Of a DNA stretch of 64,000 nt, positions 20,553 to 32,354 are shown piece by piece (position 1 is the stretch's first letter; each line of letters begins with the position of its first letter). This stretch comes from Asterias amurensis. Lineage: Eukaryota; Echinodermata; Asteroidea; Forcipulatida; Asteriidae. Position numbers and translations under genes: made by a program. Under the pieces are notes generated by a model. It did no database searches and was not told where the DNA came from. It worked only from the letters and a program-made list of their open reading frames with translations. The stretch lies in NCBI RefSeq assembly GCF_032118995.1, contig NC_092665.1, positions 5,203,501-5,267,500 of the forward strand. Reading direction: 5' to 3'.

Positions 20553-20900
20553 TAAGGGCAAAGGCAGGACACATTAGGAAACTTTCAAGCACTAGTGAGT
20601 CTTTCCACTTAGTGTATCTCAACATATTCTTAAATTAACAAACCCGTGAACATTAATTTGAGCTCAATTGGCCGTCGAAGTTGCGAGAGAATAATGGGAA
20701 GACACCCCTTGTCGCACAAGTTGTGTGCTTTCAGATGCCTTGAATTTGAGACCTCAACAATTCCAGAAAGTACTTCTTCTCAAAAACTAGTTTTCTTCAG
20801 AGAGAGCCGTTACTTACAATGTTTTATACTATTAACATCTCTCCATTGCTCATTACCAAGTAAGGTTTTTATGCTTACAATTATTTGTTAAATTTTGAAA
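20553..20900 (+). mobile_element. MITE, F1 subfamily (as at 8645)
   Basis: It starts TTTAAGGGCAAAGGCAGGAC and has the AATAATGGGAAGACACC core. The right end is lost after ACCAAGTAAGGTTTTTATGC. It is preceded by a stretch (20280-20550) also shared with 8380-8645. Confidence 0.72.
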
Positions 20901-22340
20901 GGCATTAGAAAATGCTTCAAAACAACAGAATTTAGCGATTAACTTATGGTTTGGTGAAACGTACCCAGAAAAGGTGTCTTCAAATTAAAATCCTCAGGTT
21001 GTTGAAAAAAAGTTGTTAAAGCTTGACTTGAGTAGTAAAACGTTTGTGTAATGTAGACCTAAGCAACAGACAACTGGCCTTATGTTGCTTTATGTGCTTG
21101 CAAATTAGCCTGTTCTGACAAAATACATTAATATTGACAATGTATTTTCTTTTTATTTGACCTCGTTTGAGGTAACAATTTAATTTAAAATTTAATCAAT
21201 GTGTGTTCAATGATAAAAAGCGAAACTACCGTTGGAGTTTCGAGCCAAGGGAGCAATGGTGTGTCATAGAAACAATTAGGTGAATATTTTTGCTCGAATA
21301 AGATGAAAATGTTATGTTTATTTAAACAAAACTAACTTCGGTGTGCTAGTGTAGTCAACACATTCACTTTGCTTACCAATCGGGCACTTCGAGCCGGATG
21401 GTGGCGCATTACTTCTTCCTTTTAACTTGTTTAAGTTTACAGATTTTAGTGATTGGTAAATGTAAATGTAATCATTCGATAAATAGGTTTTTTGGATTGA
21501 CAAAAAGTGATCAGACAGGAACAAAATCACACTACAATTGCACGCACGTTAATCTCCCCCACACTCGAACACACACACTAAGCCCACAATAACATCCGAG
21601 TATTATAAATAACGCCCTCTGTTGGTATAACAATTGTGCAGCCTTAGGTTTAACCATGGCGTTATTAGGAAAGGCGAGGGTCAAAGGTTTCCGATTATAC
21701 CATAATGTACGTAGTGGTGTACCGAACGACAAAACAGCGAGGAATACAAATCAGCGATACTTCGCGCTATGTAGAAATAAAAAGGGACACAAATGACGTT
21801 TAAAAGTACGTTTACTTAACAAAATCATGTTTTTGTATAGCTTTATGACTAAAATTAAGTTATCTGAATATTGACCAAGAAAATATAGATCCTGAAGAAG
21901 TAGAACAAAAAAAATTGTTACAAAAAAGAATCTCTCTACAACGACCCCTTCCACATGTAACCGTCCATTGCACTCTAATGCATTGCGCGAAATTTTACTC
22001 ATTTTCACAGACCGGGTCACTGGTCTCTGGCTACCACGGCGAACAAGTATTTGGACAAGGCAAGGAAACACTAGGGCTACGTTAATATAAAGATCGCAGG
22101 TTCATAAATGTCCAAGTAATTTGTTATAGTGATTTTTTTTTCATCAAACATTAAACTAAAATGTATACAGCCAGTTTTTCATTTAGGCCTGGCCTTATTT
22201 TGTTTTTTTATCTGTATGATTCAAAAGTGATATTACTGGAAAAAGTCGGTCTGGTTTAAGCGGTTGTTTCGTTTTACTGTTTGCAAACACTATAATCTTG
22301 ACTGTCTTTGCTACAAACTGGACAAAATACATTCAATGAA
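20900..22340. other. Spacer between unit A and ALP copy B
   Basis: AT-rich, with no gene, terminal repeats or RNA recognised. Short frames (for example 21751-22071 minus) have no recognisable domain. Confidence 0.45.
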
Positions 22341-22348
22341 TTTCTTTT

Positions 22349-22731
22349 TCAATCTATAAACTTCTGTACCAAAGAAAACAACAGTAAAGCCAAAATGGAA
22401 TTTGGTCCAGTAGAGGGCGCCCCATTGTGGCAGTTTAACCCGGAAGCATATCTGACCACGTGGGCAATATAGTGCTGTTCATGGACCCCGTGAAAAAGAT
22501 GCGACATTGGTCCATTGGCGTAAATAGTGACGTCCTCTCCACCATGAGTCTCTGTATCAATTGGGACAAGCGCTGGATGGTGAAAATCGGCAGCCTCTGC
22601 ACAAACAATAAATAAAGTCTCCATTTCATTGGTCATTGACATCGCCTTGGCTACAGCCTTATCCATTGCAATGGTATCATGCACGGCGTGGTAGGCTAAC
22701 CCGTCATGATGCGCATGGTCAATTCGGCCAA
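22349..22731 (-). pseudogene. ALP copy B fused exon E8/last
   Basis: After the acceptor ACGAAG the frame reads GRIDHAHHDGLAYHAVHDTI and ETLFIV, then continues without an intron into HPALVPIDTETHGGEDVTIY, MSHLFHGVHEQHYIAHVV and a hydrophobic tail (SILALLLFSL). In copy C the same position runs into TADHSHVLSIGG and a donor. The deletion therefore removed the end of E8, the intron(s) and the start of the last exon, while keeping the frame. Confidence 0.82.
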
Positions 22732-22828
22732 CTTCGTGTTTCAAATCAAGATAGTATGATTTATTTGTGTTTGAATTATTGAAATTTTATGAAAAATCTA
22801 GTAGTGTGTCTTGTTCGTGAAGAATGTT

Positions 22829-23135
22829 CACGCTGTCACCATCTTGGTCATGTTCCCTGTTTCCATAACAGTAATGAATTATAATATCCATTGCGCAAAC
22901 ATGGCACCAGCCTCAGTTTGGTTACAATGGGGTATAAAATCAAGATGGCCACACCGTGATAAAGGTTTATAATCACGCTGTCACCATATCGGTCATGTTC
23001 CCTGTTTCCATAACAGTAATGAATGCTTATATTCATTGCGCAAACATGGCACCAGACTATTATTTCGTCCAGCCTAAGTTTGGTTACAATGAGTTTGAAT
23101 GGAGTAAAATCAAGATGGCCACACCGTGATAAAGC
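22829..23135. repeat. 145-bp tandem repeat, two copies, in ALP B intron
   Basis: Two units start near 22831 and 22977 (CGCTGTCACCATCTTGGTCA / CGCTGTCACCATATCGGTCA), each ending in AAGATGGCCACACCGTGATA. The unit in copy C is present three times (50756-51215). It lies between E7 and E8. Confidence 0.85.
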
Positions 23136-23521
23136 AACATCTTAGACGGAGTTTTTGTCAACCAAGATTCGAAAACTAGGAATACAAAGATAACAAACGA
23201 TGGCCCTAGTTTTTAAAAATGTTTGTTTACAACCAAATTACAAGTTTGCAGAAAAGTCTACTTCGGTGACAAAATCTAGTAGGTCGGTTGCATGTTTGCT
23301 ATATTATTCGGCCGTCCATGCCAACCTGCGTGGTCTTGTTATCAACAATGAAAATACATACAATCTGTGACTGGACAATGGCATCAAAGAGACAATGTAA
23401 ATACTCCATATAACGAGGTTTCAGATTGTCAATGATTTTCTAAGCCTAAAAAATAAGAGGTAGGGCCTATAACGATAACCTTTTGTGAAACAGCAGCAAT
23501 GACGCAAAGGGCTCATGTAAC

Positions 23522-23798
23522 CTTGTCCAAGGTCTTGTACGCAAGCACCGGCTCGCTACTATGAATTCAAGAACTGCATAGTTACTCTACTGCACGGTAT
23601 ATAACAGTACTTAATACCGCGGGGTCGAAGCATGGTTTTTCGAGGTTGTTGTACCTCATACAACGAGGCTGCAACTAGACTCGGTATCAAGTACTGTTAT
23701 GTACCGTGCGGTATCGTGAATACCCGGTTCGTGAATTCATGTACACGGTTCGTGAATTCAGAGCTGGCCGGTGCTTGCGTATAGAGCCTTGGACAAGG
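23522..23798. mobile_element. Fold-back element, family F4
   Basis: Outer arms TTGTCCAAGGTCTTGTACGC and GCGTATAGAGCCTTGGACAA. Inner arms CTGCACGGTATATAACAGTA and TACTGTTATGTACCGTGCGG. The interior has CGAGGTTGTTGTACCTCATA. It is noncoding. The orthologous copy is 51629-51920. Confidence 0.8.
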
Positions 23799-23870
23799 CT
23801 AGGGCTCATGAAACCAATTAACCAACACTCTACAAAAACCAGAGACCTGTATGTTGTAATAATAACTTAC

Positions 23871-24011
23871 CCTCAACCATAAGGAAGAACCCGTCTTTGT
23901 CCTTCTGAAGTATCTCAATGGCCTTTTCTACCATCTCAGACAATGAGGGCTCACCCCCTACGTCATTCATTCGGTTACTTTCAAATTGCATATGACTGGG
24001 CTCAAACAAAC
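23871..24011 (-). pseudogene. ALP copy B exon E7
   Basis: A 141-nt exon with acceptor ATTCAG and donor GAGG|GTAAGT. It reads [36 protein letters not shown] and DGFFLMVEG. It matches the ALP block before the EGGRIDH metal site, and its frame is intact. Confidence 0.87.
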
Positions 24012-24065
24012 CTGAATGGTAAGCAAACTTATTATAACTGTCAAACAAAAGTTTCAATATTAAAT

Positions 24066-24226
24066 CGTCCTGGAGTCGATTTCAAAAAGAGTTAGGACTA
24101 GTCCTAACTTAGGACTAGTCCTAGGAGATATACAAATTGCATGGATAGTCCTAAGTTAGGACAAGTAACCGGTCCTAACTCGAGATAAGACTAGTCCTAA
24201 CTCTTTGTGAAATCCACCCCTGGCTA
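24066..24226. mobile_element. Palindromic element, family F6
   Basis: Starts TCGATTTCAAAAAGAGTTAG and ends TAGTCCTAACTCTTTGTGAA, with repeated GGACTAGTCCTA. It is inserted between E6 and E7 of ALP copy B and is absent at the matching place in copy C. Confidence 0.72.
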
Positions 24227-24650
24227 TAGTTATTAAGTTCAAACCTACGCCTTTTCACTTTTCCTTGAAGAAATCAGATAGTCAAAGGTTTCCTCCCTCC
24301 CTATGACTGATCCCTATTAAGACGGACGCGTAACATTATTGTGATATAATTTAAAAAAAACTGAGTGCAAACAAAGTAATGTAATGATGTACAACCAATA
24401 ATTTTAGGTTTGCTTGGCGCGCGTTTTGGCGACCCTAGCCAGAAACATGTTTGAGCTTTGGTTATTGGTCGAGCGTGTTCGGTTGAACCGCTGTTCCGAC
24501 CAAACCGTAACCGACTTGTTGGCTCGGTTAAGCTTGGTTTTAAGATGGCGGACTCTAAATACTAACGGAAAACGTACTGGAATTATTTTAAAAATGAATT
24601 ACTTTGAAGCATAACAATTAAATAATTTTGATAAAATTACAAAGACTAAG

Positions 24651-25149
24651 TTCCATTCCTCGATAACAGAATGACGGCAATATATTTTGAGAGCATAAAT
24701 TTCCAAGAGATGTACCTACGTCATGAACTTTTTCTGGTTACCGACCCGTTTTCGCGTAGCTCTCTGAAATTTGTTCGGTGAGTGAATTTGACGTCAGCAA
24801 CTTGTTTCTGGTCATGGTCGCCAAAACACGCTCCTGTTAAAATATGAGCCCAATTGGTCATCGAACTTGCAAGATAATAATGAAAAAAAAAACCTTGTCA
24901 CACGAAGTTGTGTGCTTTCAGATGCTTGAATTCGAGATCAACGGCACCTAGCCTAAAGCCCAAGCCAAATAAGTGACACAACCTTCAATACCAAAATGAA
25001 ACCCTCTATTAAGCCAACATCCTAGACCTATATACATGAACATTTAGTTCAATATATATGCGGCGCATAAAGGTTGTAGGCACAATCATGTTCCGAACGA
25101 CAGACGATTGTTCGTACTTGTTCAAATTGGTACATACTACAACAACTCA
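24651..25149. other. ALP B intron segment shared with 1040-1540
   Basis: Collinear with unit A (GTTCCATTCCTCGATAA ...). It includes the partial F1 MITE at 24838-24942. Unit A has the LINE poly(A) immediately before this point, while unit B continues into ALP intron sequence. Confidence 0.7.
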
Positions 25150-25150
25150 C

Positions 25151-25249
25151 CTAAAAGGTTGTCAGTTTCAAGTGGATTGACGTCTTTAAATTGTTCCAAA
25201 TTCTACACGTACTTGCTGTTTGTCTTGTCTTTACCTGCTTGCCATTCGT
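25151..25249 (-). pseudogene. ALP copy B exon E6 with nonsense codon
   Basis: It matches the copy A and C exons in length (99 nt) and splice sites, but the TGG of YVWN is TAG, from one G-to-A change on the coding strand. Donor G|GTGAGT and acceptor TTTAAG are intact. Confidence 0.85.
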
Positions 25250-25499
25250 CTTAAACAAAACATAATATTGTAAAACAACTAGTGAAACAAATCCTTGCTT
25301 GATTGTTACAATTCGTAGTATATAGCAAGAGCTTCATGTGACCGAAAGAAAATTAAATGCTGTGGAACTATAAAAACATCTATAAAGTCAAGGTTTGATC
25401 AAGTGAAACTATTTTGATGAGAGATACTTCAACAAGAACACAACATTTTAAAAGAACATAAACAGACAAGAATAATTATAAGATGAATAGATTCATTAC

Positions 25500-25870
25500 C
25501 ATTAAAGACACTGGACTATATTGGTAATTGTCAAAGACCAGTCTTCTCACTTGGTGTATATCAACATTATGCATGAAATAACAAACCTATGAAAATTTGA
25601 GCTCAATTGGTCGGCGAAGTTGCGAGATAATAATGACAGAAAAAAACTCCCTTGTCACACGAAATTGTGCGCTTTCAGATGCTCATCAAAATCTAATTAT
25701 GAGGTCTCGAAATCAAATTCGTGGAAAACTACTTCTTTCTCGAAAACTACGTTGCTTCAGAGGGAGCCGTTTCTCACAATGTTGTATACTATCAACCTCT
25801 CCCCATTACTCGTTACCAAGTAAGGTATGCTAATAATTATTTTGAGTAATAACCAATAGTGTCCACTGCA
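25500..25870 (+). mobile_element. MITE, family F1 (orthologue of 1890-2240)
   Basis: Full-length with both terminal repeats and the AAAATTTGAGCTC block that the unit A copy lacks. Confidence 0.78.
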
Positions 25871-25907
25871 TATAAATAAGTTCGTCTGGATTGTTGATGA
25901 TCATGAA

Positions 25908-26066
25908 AAAAAAGATTCGTTTTTACAAATCCAAAAATATGTACGACGTTACTAAACATATAATTGACAAAGCTCCTAGCTTAGGAGTAAAACGTAACTA
26001 CTAGTACTAAATTATATGTAAAGTATACATCATACATAATTTTGGATTTGTAAAAACGAATCTTTT
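25908..26066. mobile_element. Fold-back palindrome, family F8
   Basis: Same arms as 2280-2431 (AAAGATTCGTTTTTACAAAT ... inverse), with the GCTCCTAGCTTAGGAG centre. Confidence 0.78.
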
Positions 26067-26167
26067 ATTTCAGATTCATTACCACTTTATATTCAAGTAC
26101 ATTCCTCCTATCTTCTATAACTACGCACCATGCTGTCTCTATGGTAATGTCAGCGCCTTGTGGCTCA

Positions 26168-26465
26168 TGGACAGTTATCGATTCACCATTATCGACTTAC
26201 CAATATTGATTTACCATTGTCGTTTCAATATTATCTTTTCCCATTATCGATTCTCCATTACTGATTCACAGTTATCTTTTTACGACTATCGGTTCACCAA
26301 TTATTGATCCACAAATATTATCGAATCACCATTATCGATTCACCAACATCGAATAGTGGTTATTGATTTACAAATATCGACTCACCAATATCGACTAATA
26401 ATTATCGATCAACCAATTTTGATTCACCATTATCAATTCAGCATTATTGATTTCAGTAGCTCGGT
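26168..26465. repeat. Degenerate minisatellite, ATCGATTCACCATT units
   Basis: Orthologue of 2535-2830 with nearly the same unit order. The open frame 26356-26538 is an artefact of the repeat. Confidence 0.78.
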
Positions 26466-26558
26466 TTCTATGGAATCTGGATGGGATCAGAAGCTGTTAA
26501 AGCAAAATGGTGCAATAGTCATCAATAATTGGGTTTAAATTTGGTCAGGTTTACATAC

Positions 26559-26670
26559 CGATGAGATTTCGTCCATCATTTCTAGATCCAGCTTTAGAAG
26601 AGTCTTCAGGATACTCTGGGTCGGCAGCTTCTCTCGGTAACATTTTCATCCTTTCCCCACCCATTATAAC
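26559..26670 (-). pseudogene. ALP copy B exon E5
   Basis: 112 nt with CCAG acceptor and G|GTATGT donor. The first block reads VIMGGERMKM, so one glycine of the conserved GGG is glutamate. Confidence 0.82.
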
Positions 26671-27065
26671 CTGGCATAGATTAATGAAGAATTAGTATAA
26701 AAATTACCATACCATGAAGTTGGTGGTCGGCAAGCAGCAATGACTAGCAGGTAGGGTATTCTAGGAAGCTGCTTCGGAAGTGCTGCTAGTAAGTTTGAAA
26801 TAATCACATTTGCCAGCCTTTCATTATGTGAGCACGCTTTAAAAAAAATGCTAAAAAATGATTAACTGTTTAAATTGATTAACTGTTTAAATTGATTAAC
26901 TATCGAATGCTTCCAGCTACCTGTTTCATTGCCGGTCAGTTTGTGAGATACTCTGATTCAAAAACCAAAATAACCCATGATATTGGTAAAGGTATCGAAT
27001 AATCAAAAGGTACATTCAGAATAGTGAACGCAAACACAGGTTTGTGTCAATGTTGCAGATTGTAC

Positions 27066-27241
27066 CTGTTTATCCTGTCCGAGTGTTATGAGTTGCTGAG
27101 CGATGTCACTGCAACCAATGTCAGTTTCCTTCTGCGGTATATCAGAGTCACACTCCCAGTCTCGATGGGGCGAATGTGCGTAAAGTGCGGCAGGGGTAGC
27201 GTGTGTCACACGGGCAGTGCTGACGAATGCCGTTGCCTTGC
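27066..27241 (-). pseudogene. ALP copy B exon E4
   Basis: 176 nt and an open frame: GKATAFVSTARVTHATPAAL and YAHSPHRDWECDSDIP, then GCSDIAQQLI. Splice sites as in copy A. Confidence 0.85.
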
Positions 27242-27407
27242 CTTTAGAAAGCACACAAAGCAACGAAAACCTAATTTATTAGCTATTATATTCGATCGAT
27301 ACAATTTCAAGAACACAAGATTAAAATTAATACAAAACACTTGACAACAAATCAATGAAAGTAAATCATACTTATTATACACACATTGACTGGCAATGAG
27401 GTAATTG

Positions 27408-27531
27408 TACGTCTACCCCCGAGAGACTTTGAGTGACCAGAAGAGGGACCTATTTCCCGAGGCTGAAGGCCAAGGGAAATAGGTCCCTCTTCTGGTCACT
27501 AACAGGCCCGAGGGGGGAATAGACGTACACT
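27408..27531. mobile_element. Palindromic element, family F7
   Basis: Orthologue of 3774-3895, with arms GACCAGAAGAGGGACCTATT and AATAGGTCCCTCTTCTGGTC that are more perfectly paired than in unit A. Confidence 0.75.
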
Positions 27532-27804
27532 AGTTACCGAATTGTGTCGGTCTTAAAATGTGAAATAAGAACAACACGTGGAAAAGAAAGGAAGTTTTGT
27601 AGTTGCTGTTCACGGTTCAAGTCAAGAGAGGGCGCTGTAACAGGGCACTATTTTCAAAGAGCTAGTTCCCGCAAAACACATGCGCCCGATCACTAGACTA
27701 AGCTTATCCCACGAGACCGTGTTTCAGCCAACGAGAATACAGAAAAAGGCAAGAGGTGTGTTATAAAACATTATATGAATATGTTGACGTTCTTTTTAAC
27801 TTAC

Positions 27805-27979
27805 CAGACTTTTGAGCAGATATCATAACAGACTCCACATTAGCATTGAGACTAGATTTACAATCTCCTTTAATAGCAGAATCGTCTAGCCCTATCACTG
27901 CTGTCTTGGTTTTAACACCACTAAAATAAGCAGTAGCCGTACCAGCCGAGTCCGGTACTTGCCTGTCGGTATTGTACGT
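27805..27979 (-). pseudogene. ALP copy B exon E3 (catalytic serine exon, intact)
   Basis: A complete 175-nt exon from acceptor CTCTAG. It reads TYNTDRQVPDSAGTATAYFS, then GVKTKTAVIGLDDSAIKGDC and the ISAQKSG block, with donor CTG|GTAAGT. DSA carries the nucleophile. It is the template that shows what copy A lost. Confidence 0.87.
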
Positions 27980-28060
27980 CTAGAGGATGAAAGAGTGCAG
28001 GAAATATTCTCAGACTAAATGCTCCGTATGTTTGACCACGTGGGGCGCACTCAATATAGT

Positions 28061-28309
28061 GGGTGCGTTCGTTTAGCTTCCCTGGGTCGACCCCGATCTG
28101 CCCCGGTACTTTAGAATAGCTTTGACGGGGCTCACCCGTGTTAGCGCCGCCTCCCCCCCCCCTGCTTGTGGAGTGGGTCACTTGGGGTGACCTGAGGTGC
28201 ATGCCATCACCACGAGAGGGCGAGTGTGTTCGTTCGATTAGCTCTTGTCAGGGGTTCACCCGAGTGAGCACCACGGGGTCGACCCAGGGAAGCTTATCGG
28301 GCACACCCA
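28061..28309 (+). mobile_element. MITE, family F2
   Basis: GGGTGCGTTCGTTTAGCTTC at the left, GACCCAGGGAAGCTTATCGG and GCACACCC at the right. Same location relative to ALP E3 as in unit A and same orientation. The unit C element at this position is reversed. Confidence 0.82.
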
Positions 28310-28485
28310 CTATTTGTATCATATTTGGACACTGATTTCATTAGATAAACGTGCAGTGACGTAAGCATTCTGTTTCCGTGTTTTGATTGGTCCGAGGTGA
28401 TTTTTGGCGTTTGTACTAGCGGTCATCTGCATATGAATCTAGGTGAAAGGTGAAGATGGACAAGGATTGACCTACGCTAGAGGCC

Positions 28486-28606
28486 ACTCTCTAGCGTTAT
28501 CATTCACGAGCCTCGAAGTGTGACGTCAGATGTTCAGGCTATAGGGATATACTAGCCTGAACATCTGACGTCACACTGCGAGGCTCGTGAATAACGCAAA
28601 AGAGTA
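28486..28606. mobile_element. Palindrome, family F5
   Basis: Orthologue of 4790-4910. The arms read CACGAGCCTCGAAGTGTGAC and the inverse, with one or two mismatches. Confidence 0.78.
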
Positions 28607-29326
28607 ACCTCTCGCCTCTAAGGTCAATCCCCGTCACCAATCCCCGTCAATCCCGTCCCACGATTCGTCCACTTGTTGCGCCGTTAATGTTGCTTTAGAG
28701 ACGGGTTGTAATGGCTCCTTTAAAGGTTTTATTGTCCTTGGTTTATATGATTGTAATGTGGTGGCTATGTTTTCCAGTCTTTAATAACTGTTTGGGGATG
28801 AATGAATAAACCCCGTGATACAAATATGTTTGATAGCGCCCTCATTCGGTCAAAAGTACGGCGCATTTCTGTTTGAATGTCCAAATCAAAGTACAGGGCT
28901 GCGTATTGGAGGTCGTACCAATAGATGTTTCAGTCATTGTCCAGTGATTATCCAACGTCCAATTCAACCGCCAAAAACTCACCCATGGCTGGCTTAAAGT
29001 CAGCGCGAAAATAATCTGCAGTAATTATGCAAAATTACATTCCCACAATATACCTGCATTGGTGCAAAATAATTCTCTTAAAAACCCACAACCGGCAACT
29101 TTCCGCACAATAGTTAAACAATATTATTGTAATCATAAATAACATTTGTTATTACTTTACCGTGACATGACTTGGCTTGTTTCGATGCGGTACCATTATG
29201 AGAGTGTGGGCTTCGACGAGTGCAATTTGTTTGCATGATCACTGCACGATTACTAGTGATGAGTTACTCCTGCATTGCAGTTTAAAAAGTAGTAGTAAGG
29301 GCGTTTCATGTATATAAACCAGTGGG

Positions 29327-29450
29327 TGGATTAGTCTAGGACTAGTCTTATCTCGACTTAGGACGAGTTACTCGTCCTAACTTTGGACTACCCATACGTT
29401 TTTAATATCTCCTAGGACTAGTCCTAACTCTTTGTGAAATCGACCCCAGG
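29327..29450. mobile_element. Palindromic element, family F6
   Basis: Orthologue of 5640-5763, upstream of ALP E2 in the minus-strand intron. Confidence 0.7.
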
Positions 29451-29541
29451 CCTGCTTTAAGTGGGAGGTTTTTTAAACGGTGAAGATCTCCTGCAGTAGT
29501 TGTTTCAGTGTGTATGTTCGAGACGTAATAATTATTGTTAC

Positions 29542-29747
29542 CTTTGACAAAGCTACACTAGGGAACTTATCCCATTCGAGGTCTGTTTCTTCCCCGTGAT
29601 CTCCTTTATAACGGTTGTTATACCCATCCCATCTCCGACGAAAAACACTACGTTCTTAGCTTTATTCGTATTGAGTGTTTGCTCTCTGGTAATAGCTTTC
29701 TGCAAACTGTCACTAGCCAGGTCATTCCAGTACTTCGCACCATACAA
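29542..29747 (-). pseudogene. ALP copy B exon E2, frameshifted
   Basis: It reads as in copy A through [14 protein letters not shown]. Then 32 nt found in copy A are replaced by 4 nt, so [14 protein letters not shown] is lost and the frame shifts. The donor AAAG|GTAACA is intact. Confidence 0.85.
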
Positions 29748-30077
29748 CGATTAATTTATACAAACACTACAAACACTACTCGAAGACAATCAGATAGTGT
29801 CGTCTGCTCAGAACTGAAAGATCATTGGTGGAATTTTATGGGTTTCGTGATTGAGCTTTTGCAGATGTTGAAGCTCCTTGTAAATAGGATAAATTGATCA
29901 AGAGTGCACTTAAAAAATAATTATTGACATAAAACAACTTTAATTTACTAAATAAAATATCCATTTTTTTATTATGGGGGGTATTCATTTTCATTTAATT
30001 AATCACTATGCAGATATCTAATTGGCATATAGTTCTAAACAGTATTGTTATATTAATTGCAACACCGAAATACATAT

Positions 30078-30403
30078 ACCGGGTATTTTGTTATGAGATT
30101 AAGGTGTGTTCTTTCTCGACCCTCATCTTCTGTGTTTTTCGATAAAAAATAATCGGCTGTAATATTTGTTGTGTTCGTACGTCGTTAAACTATCAATAAA
30201 AGACAATGGAACAGGGCACAATGCGTCAAAAACACGGGTTCTATTCACGTGATAACAACACGCAAAACAACAGAGCTCTCGTACAACCAGATCTCGCGTG
30301 AAACAATGTGATCACTAAGTCTGCATACATTATCATATTCAACTTTGATCCGTTGAAAAGTCAAATGGAGCTCTACTCTTTTCAAGCGAGAACCACTATA
30401 TGC
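30078..30403. other. Strongly conserved noncoding block (copy B)
   Basis: Near-identical counterpart of 6421-6745 and 57438-57766. No gene is recognised. It lies between ALP E2 and candidate E1. Confidence 0.5.
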
Positions 30404-30411
30404 CTACTTAC

Positions 30412-30577
30412 TTTGTGGTAGCACATTGCCTCCTGCAGTCAGCATATAGATCCAAATTAACCATGTTAATGTTGAAATCAAAGTAACAAAATCAGAAGTA
30501 ATGAAACTGAGGTCATAGTCAGTTTGAATTACAGACTTCATAACTATAGAACAGCAATAACTTATCATGTCATTCAT
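30412..30577 (-). pseudogene. Candidate ALP first coding exon E1, copy B
   Basis: Hydrophobic TLTWLIWIYMLTAGGNVLPQ before donor CAAA|GTAAGT. The in-frame upstream sequence differs from copy A by a deletion. Assignment carries the same phase caveat as in copy A. Confidence 0.35.
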
Positions 30578-31035
30578 TCTTTGGCTTTTGAACCTTGGAA
30601 ACAAATTATCGGTTCTTAAACTTTAATTTCATATTTCAAATGGCCATTATCTATATCGGTACTTGTACTATATCATCAACTTCACATCTGTAATTTTTAA
30701 TACCAATTAATCTACTGTGAAGTTTTACAAAAAATGGGACTCCTTCAAAGTATTGTGCCGAGGTTAACTCTGCATTTTACTAAAGTGGTAAACTATGTCG
30801 GTCAATTTTATACTTTGTGTTACTGTAACGGTTTTTCAGCATAATTGTATGAGGAGTTGTAATAAGATTTGTTTAAAAAAAATCACATCGAAAAACTAAT
30901 AGTTACGAAAGCCCTCCAGAAAAAAAAGATGTTTAAATCTGTGACAACGGCTTGATTCGTCATAATGGGTTCACCAACGCCTCCCCTCCCATCCCTACCC
31001 CCACCCCTCCCCGCGTAACGATTGAATGTGCATAG

Positions 31036-31292
31036 ATAATAATGAGAGAAAAAACACCCTTGTCACACGAAGTTGTGTGCTTTCAGATGCTTGATTTCGA
31101 CACTTCAAAATCTAATTCTGAGGTCTCGAAATCAAATTCGTGGAAAATTACTTCTTTCTCGAAAACTACGTCTCTTCAGAGGGAGTCGTTTCTCACAGTC
31201 TTTCATACTGTCAACAGCTCCCCATTACTTGTTACCAAGTAAGGTTTTATGCTAATTTGAGTAATTAACCAATAGTGTACACTGCCTTTAAG
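31036..31292 (+). mobile_element. MITE F1, left part deleted
   Basis: It begins inside the core (GATAATAATGAGAGAAAAAA) right after the C-rich intergenic stretch. Units A and C carry about 650 bp more here, including the left half of this MITE, so unit B has a deletion. Confidence 0.75.
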
Positions 31293-31617
31293 CACATTTT
31301 GACAATTTTGAGATTTCCAAAATATGAACGAGTCCTTTATGTCAAAGAAGTTGCCCAAGATGGGGACAGAATCTCCGGGGACAGATTTCCATGAGACACC
31401 GGCCCAAGGCGGAATCCTGCCATACGTGTTTTTTAAAACAATCAAAATTACTTCAATCTCATCCAAAAGTTAATTTGATTGTTTTTGATTTTTGTGGTTT
31501 GTATTGATTGTTTCTGCTCCATTGAATATTCTTGTTTCCCAAAAACATTTGTGCGTTTCGGTGGTAGTAGACTCTGAGAAAACAAAGAATACAATTGAAA
31601 CTCAGTTTAAAAATACC

Positions 31618-31993
31618 CTTTAAGGGCAAAGGCAGGACACATTAATAGGTAACTTTCAACCACTAGTGAGTCTTTTCACTTGGTGTATCTCAACATATTC
31701 TTAAATTAACAAACCCGTGAACAATAATTTGAGCTCAATTAGTCGTCGAAATTGCGAGAGAATAATGGGAAAATCACCCCCGTCGCACAAGTTGTGTGCT
31801 TTCAGATGCCTTCAGTTTGAGACCTTTAACAACTCGAGAAAATACTTCTTTCTCAAAAACTAGGTTTCTTCAGAGAGAGCCGTTTCTAACAATGTTTTAT
31901 ACTATTAACATCTCTCCATTGCTCATTACCAAGTAAGTCTTTATGCTAGCAATTCTGTTGAGTAATTACCTATGGTGTCCAGTGCTTTTAATG
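31618..31993 (+). mobile_element. MITE, F1 subfamily
   Basis: Orthologue of 8645-9020 with both ends (TTTAAGGGCAAAGGCAGGAC ... GGTGTCCAGTGCTTTTA). Confidence 0.75.
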
Positions 31994-32354
31994 TTGCTCT
32001 GTTGGTGGCGCACTCTACTATAAATACATTGTCATTGCATTTCGATTTCGGAAAAAAACACACTGAGTTAGTGTTAGTAAACATATACTTCAAAAGAGTG
32101 GAAGAACGAAAGAGATCCATCTGAACAGTATATATATATTGCGTGCGCAGTTCTTTCTTTGATAATAAACTTGCACTTTAACTCACAATCATCAGAGAAA
32201 TACATCAATTGAGCGGAAATAGAAGGAAACTGGCCAGGAACTTCAGGAAGCAATCACACAGTGCAACCCAGTAGGGCGGATATACATGTAAAAATACCAT
32301 ACCATTGAAGCATGTACAAATTGAGCTCCATTGGTAACATACAGCCTCATCCAA

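Larger units (their letters stand above)
22349..30577 (-). pseudogene. Alkaline phosphatase, tandem copy B (multiply broken)
   Basis: This is the most complete ALP copy. Exons, 5' to 3': E1 30412-30577; E2 29542-29747; E3 27805-27979; E4 27066-27241; E5 26559-26670; E6 25151-25249; E7 23871-24011; fused E8/last exon 22349-22731. Phases of E3 to E8 agree. Three independent lesions are seen. E2 has a net 28-nt loss right after GDGMGITTV, which shifts the frame. E6 has TAG in place of the tryptophan codon of YVWN. The C-terminal exon joins ...ETLFIV straight to the last-exon sequence, losing TADHSH, which supplies metal ligands. E5 also reads GGE where copy A has GGG, and E8 reads EVGRIDHAHH for EGGRID. 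The C-terminus keeps THGGEDVTIYANGPM and a hydrophobic GPI-signal-like tail. Sequencing error alone is unlikely to explain all of these. Confidence 0.83.

Noticed and set aside
25597..25833. Recurring 60-80 codon frames inside F1 MITE copies
   Set aside because: The frame differs between copies, the substitution pattern is not codon-like, and the element is a noncoding TIR element.
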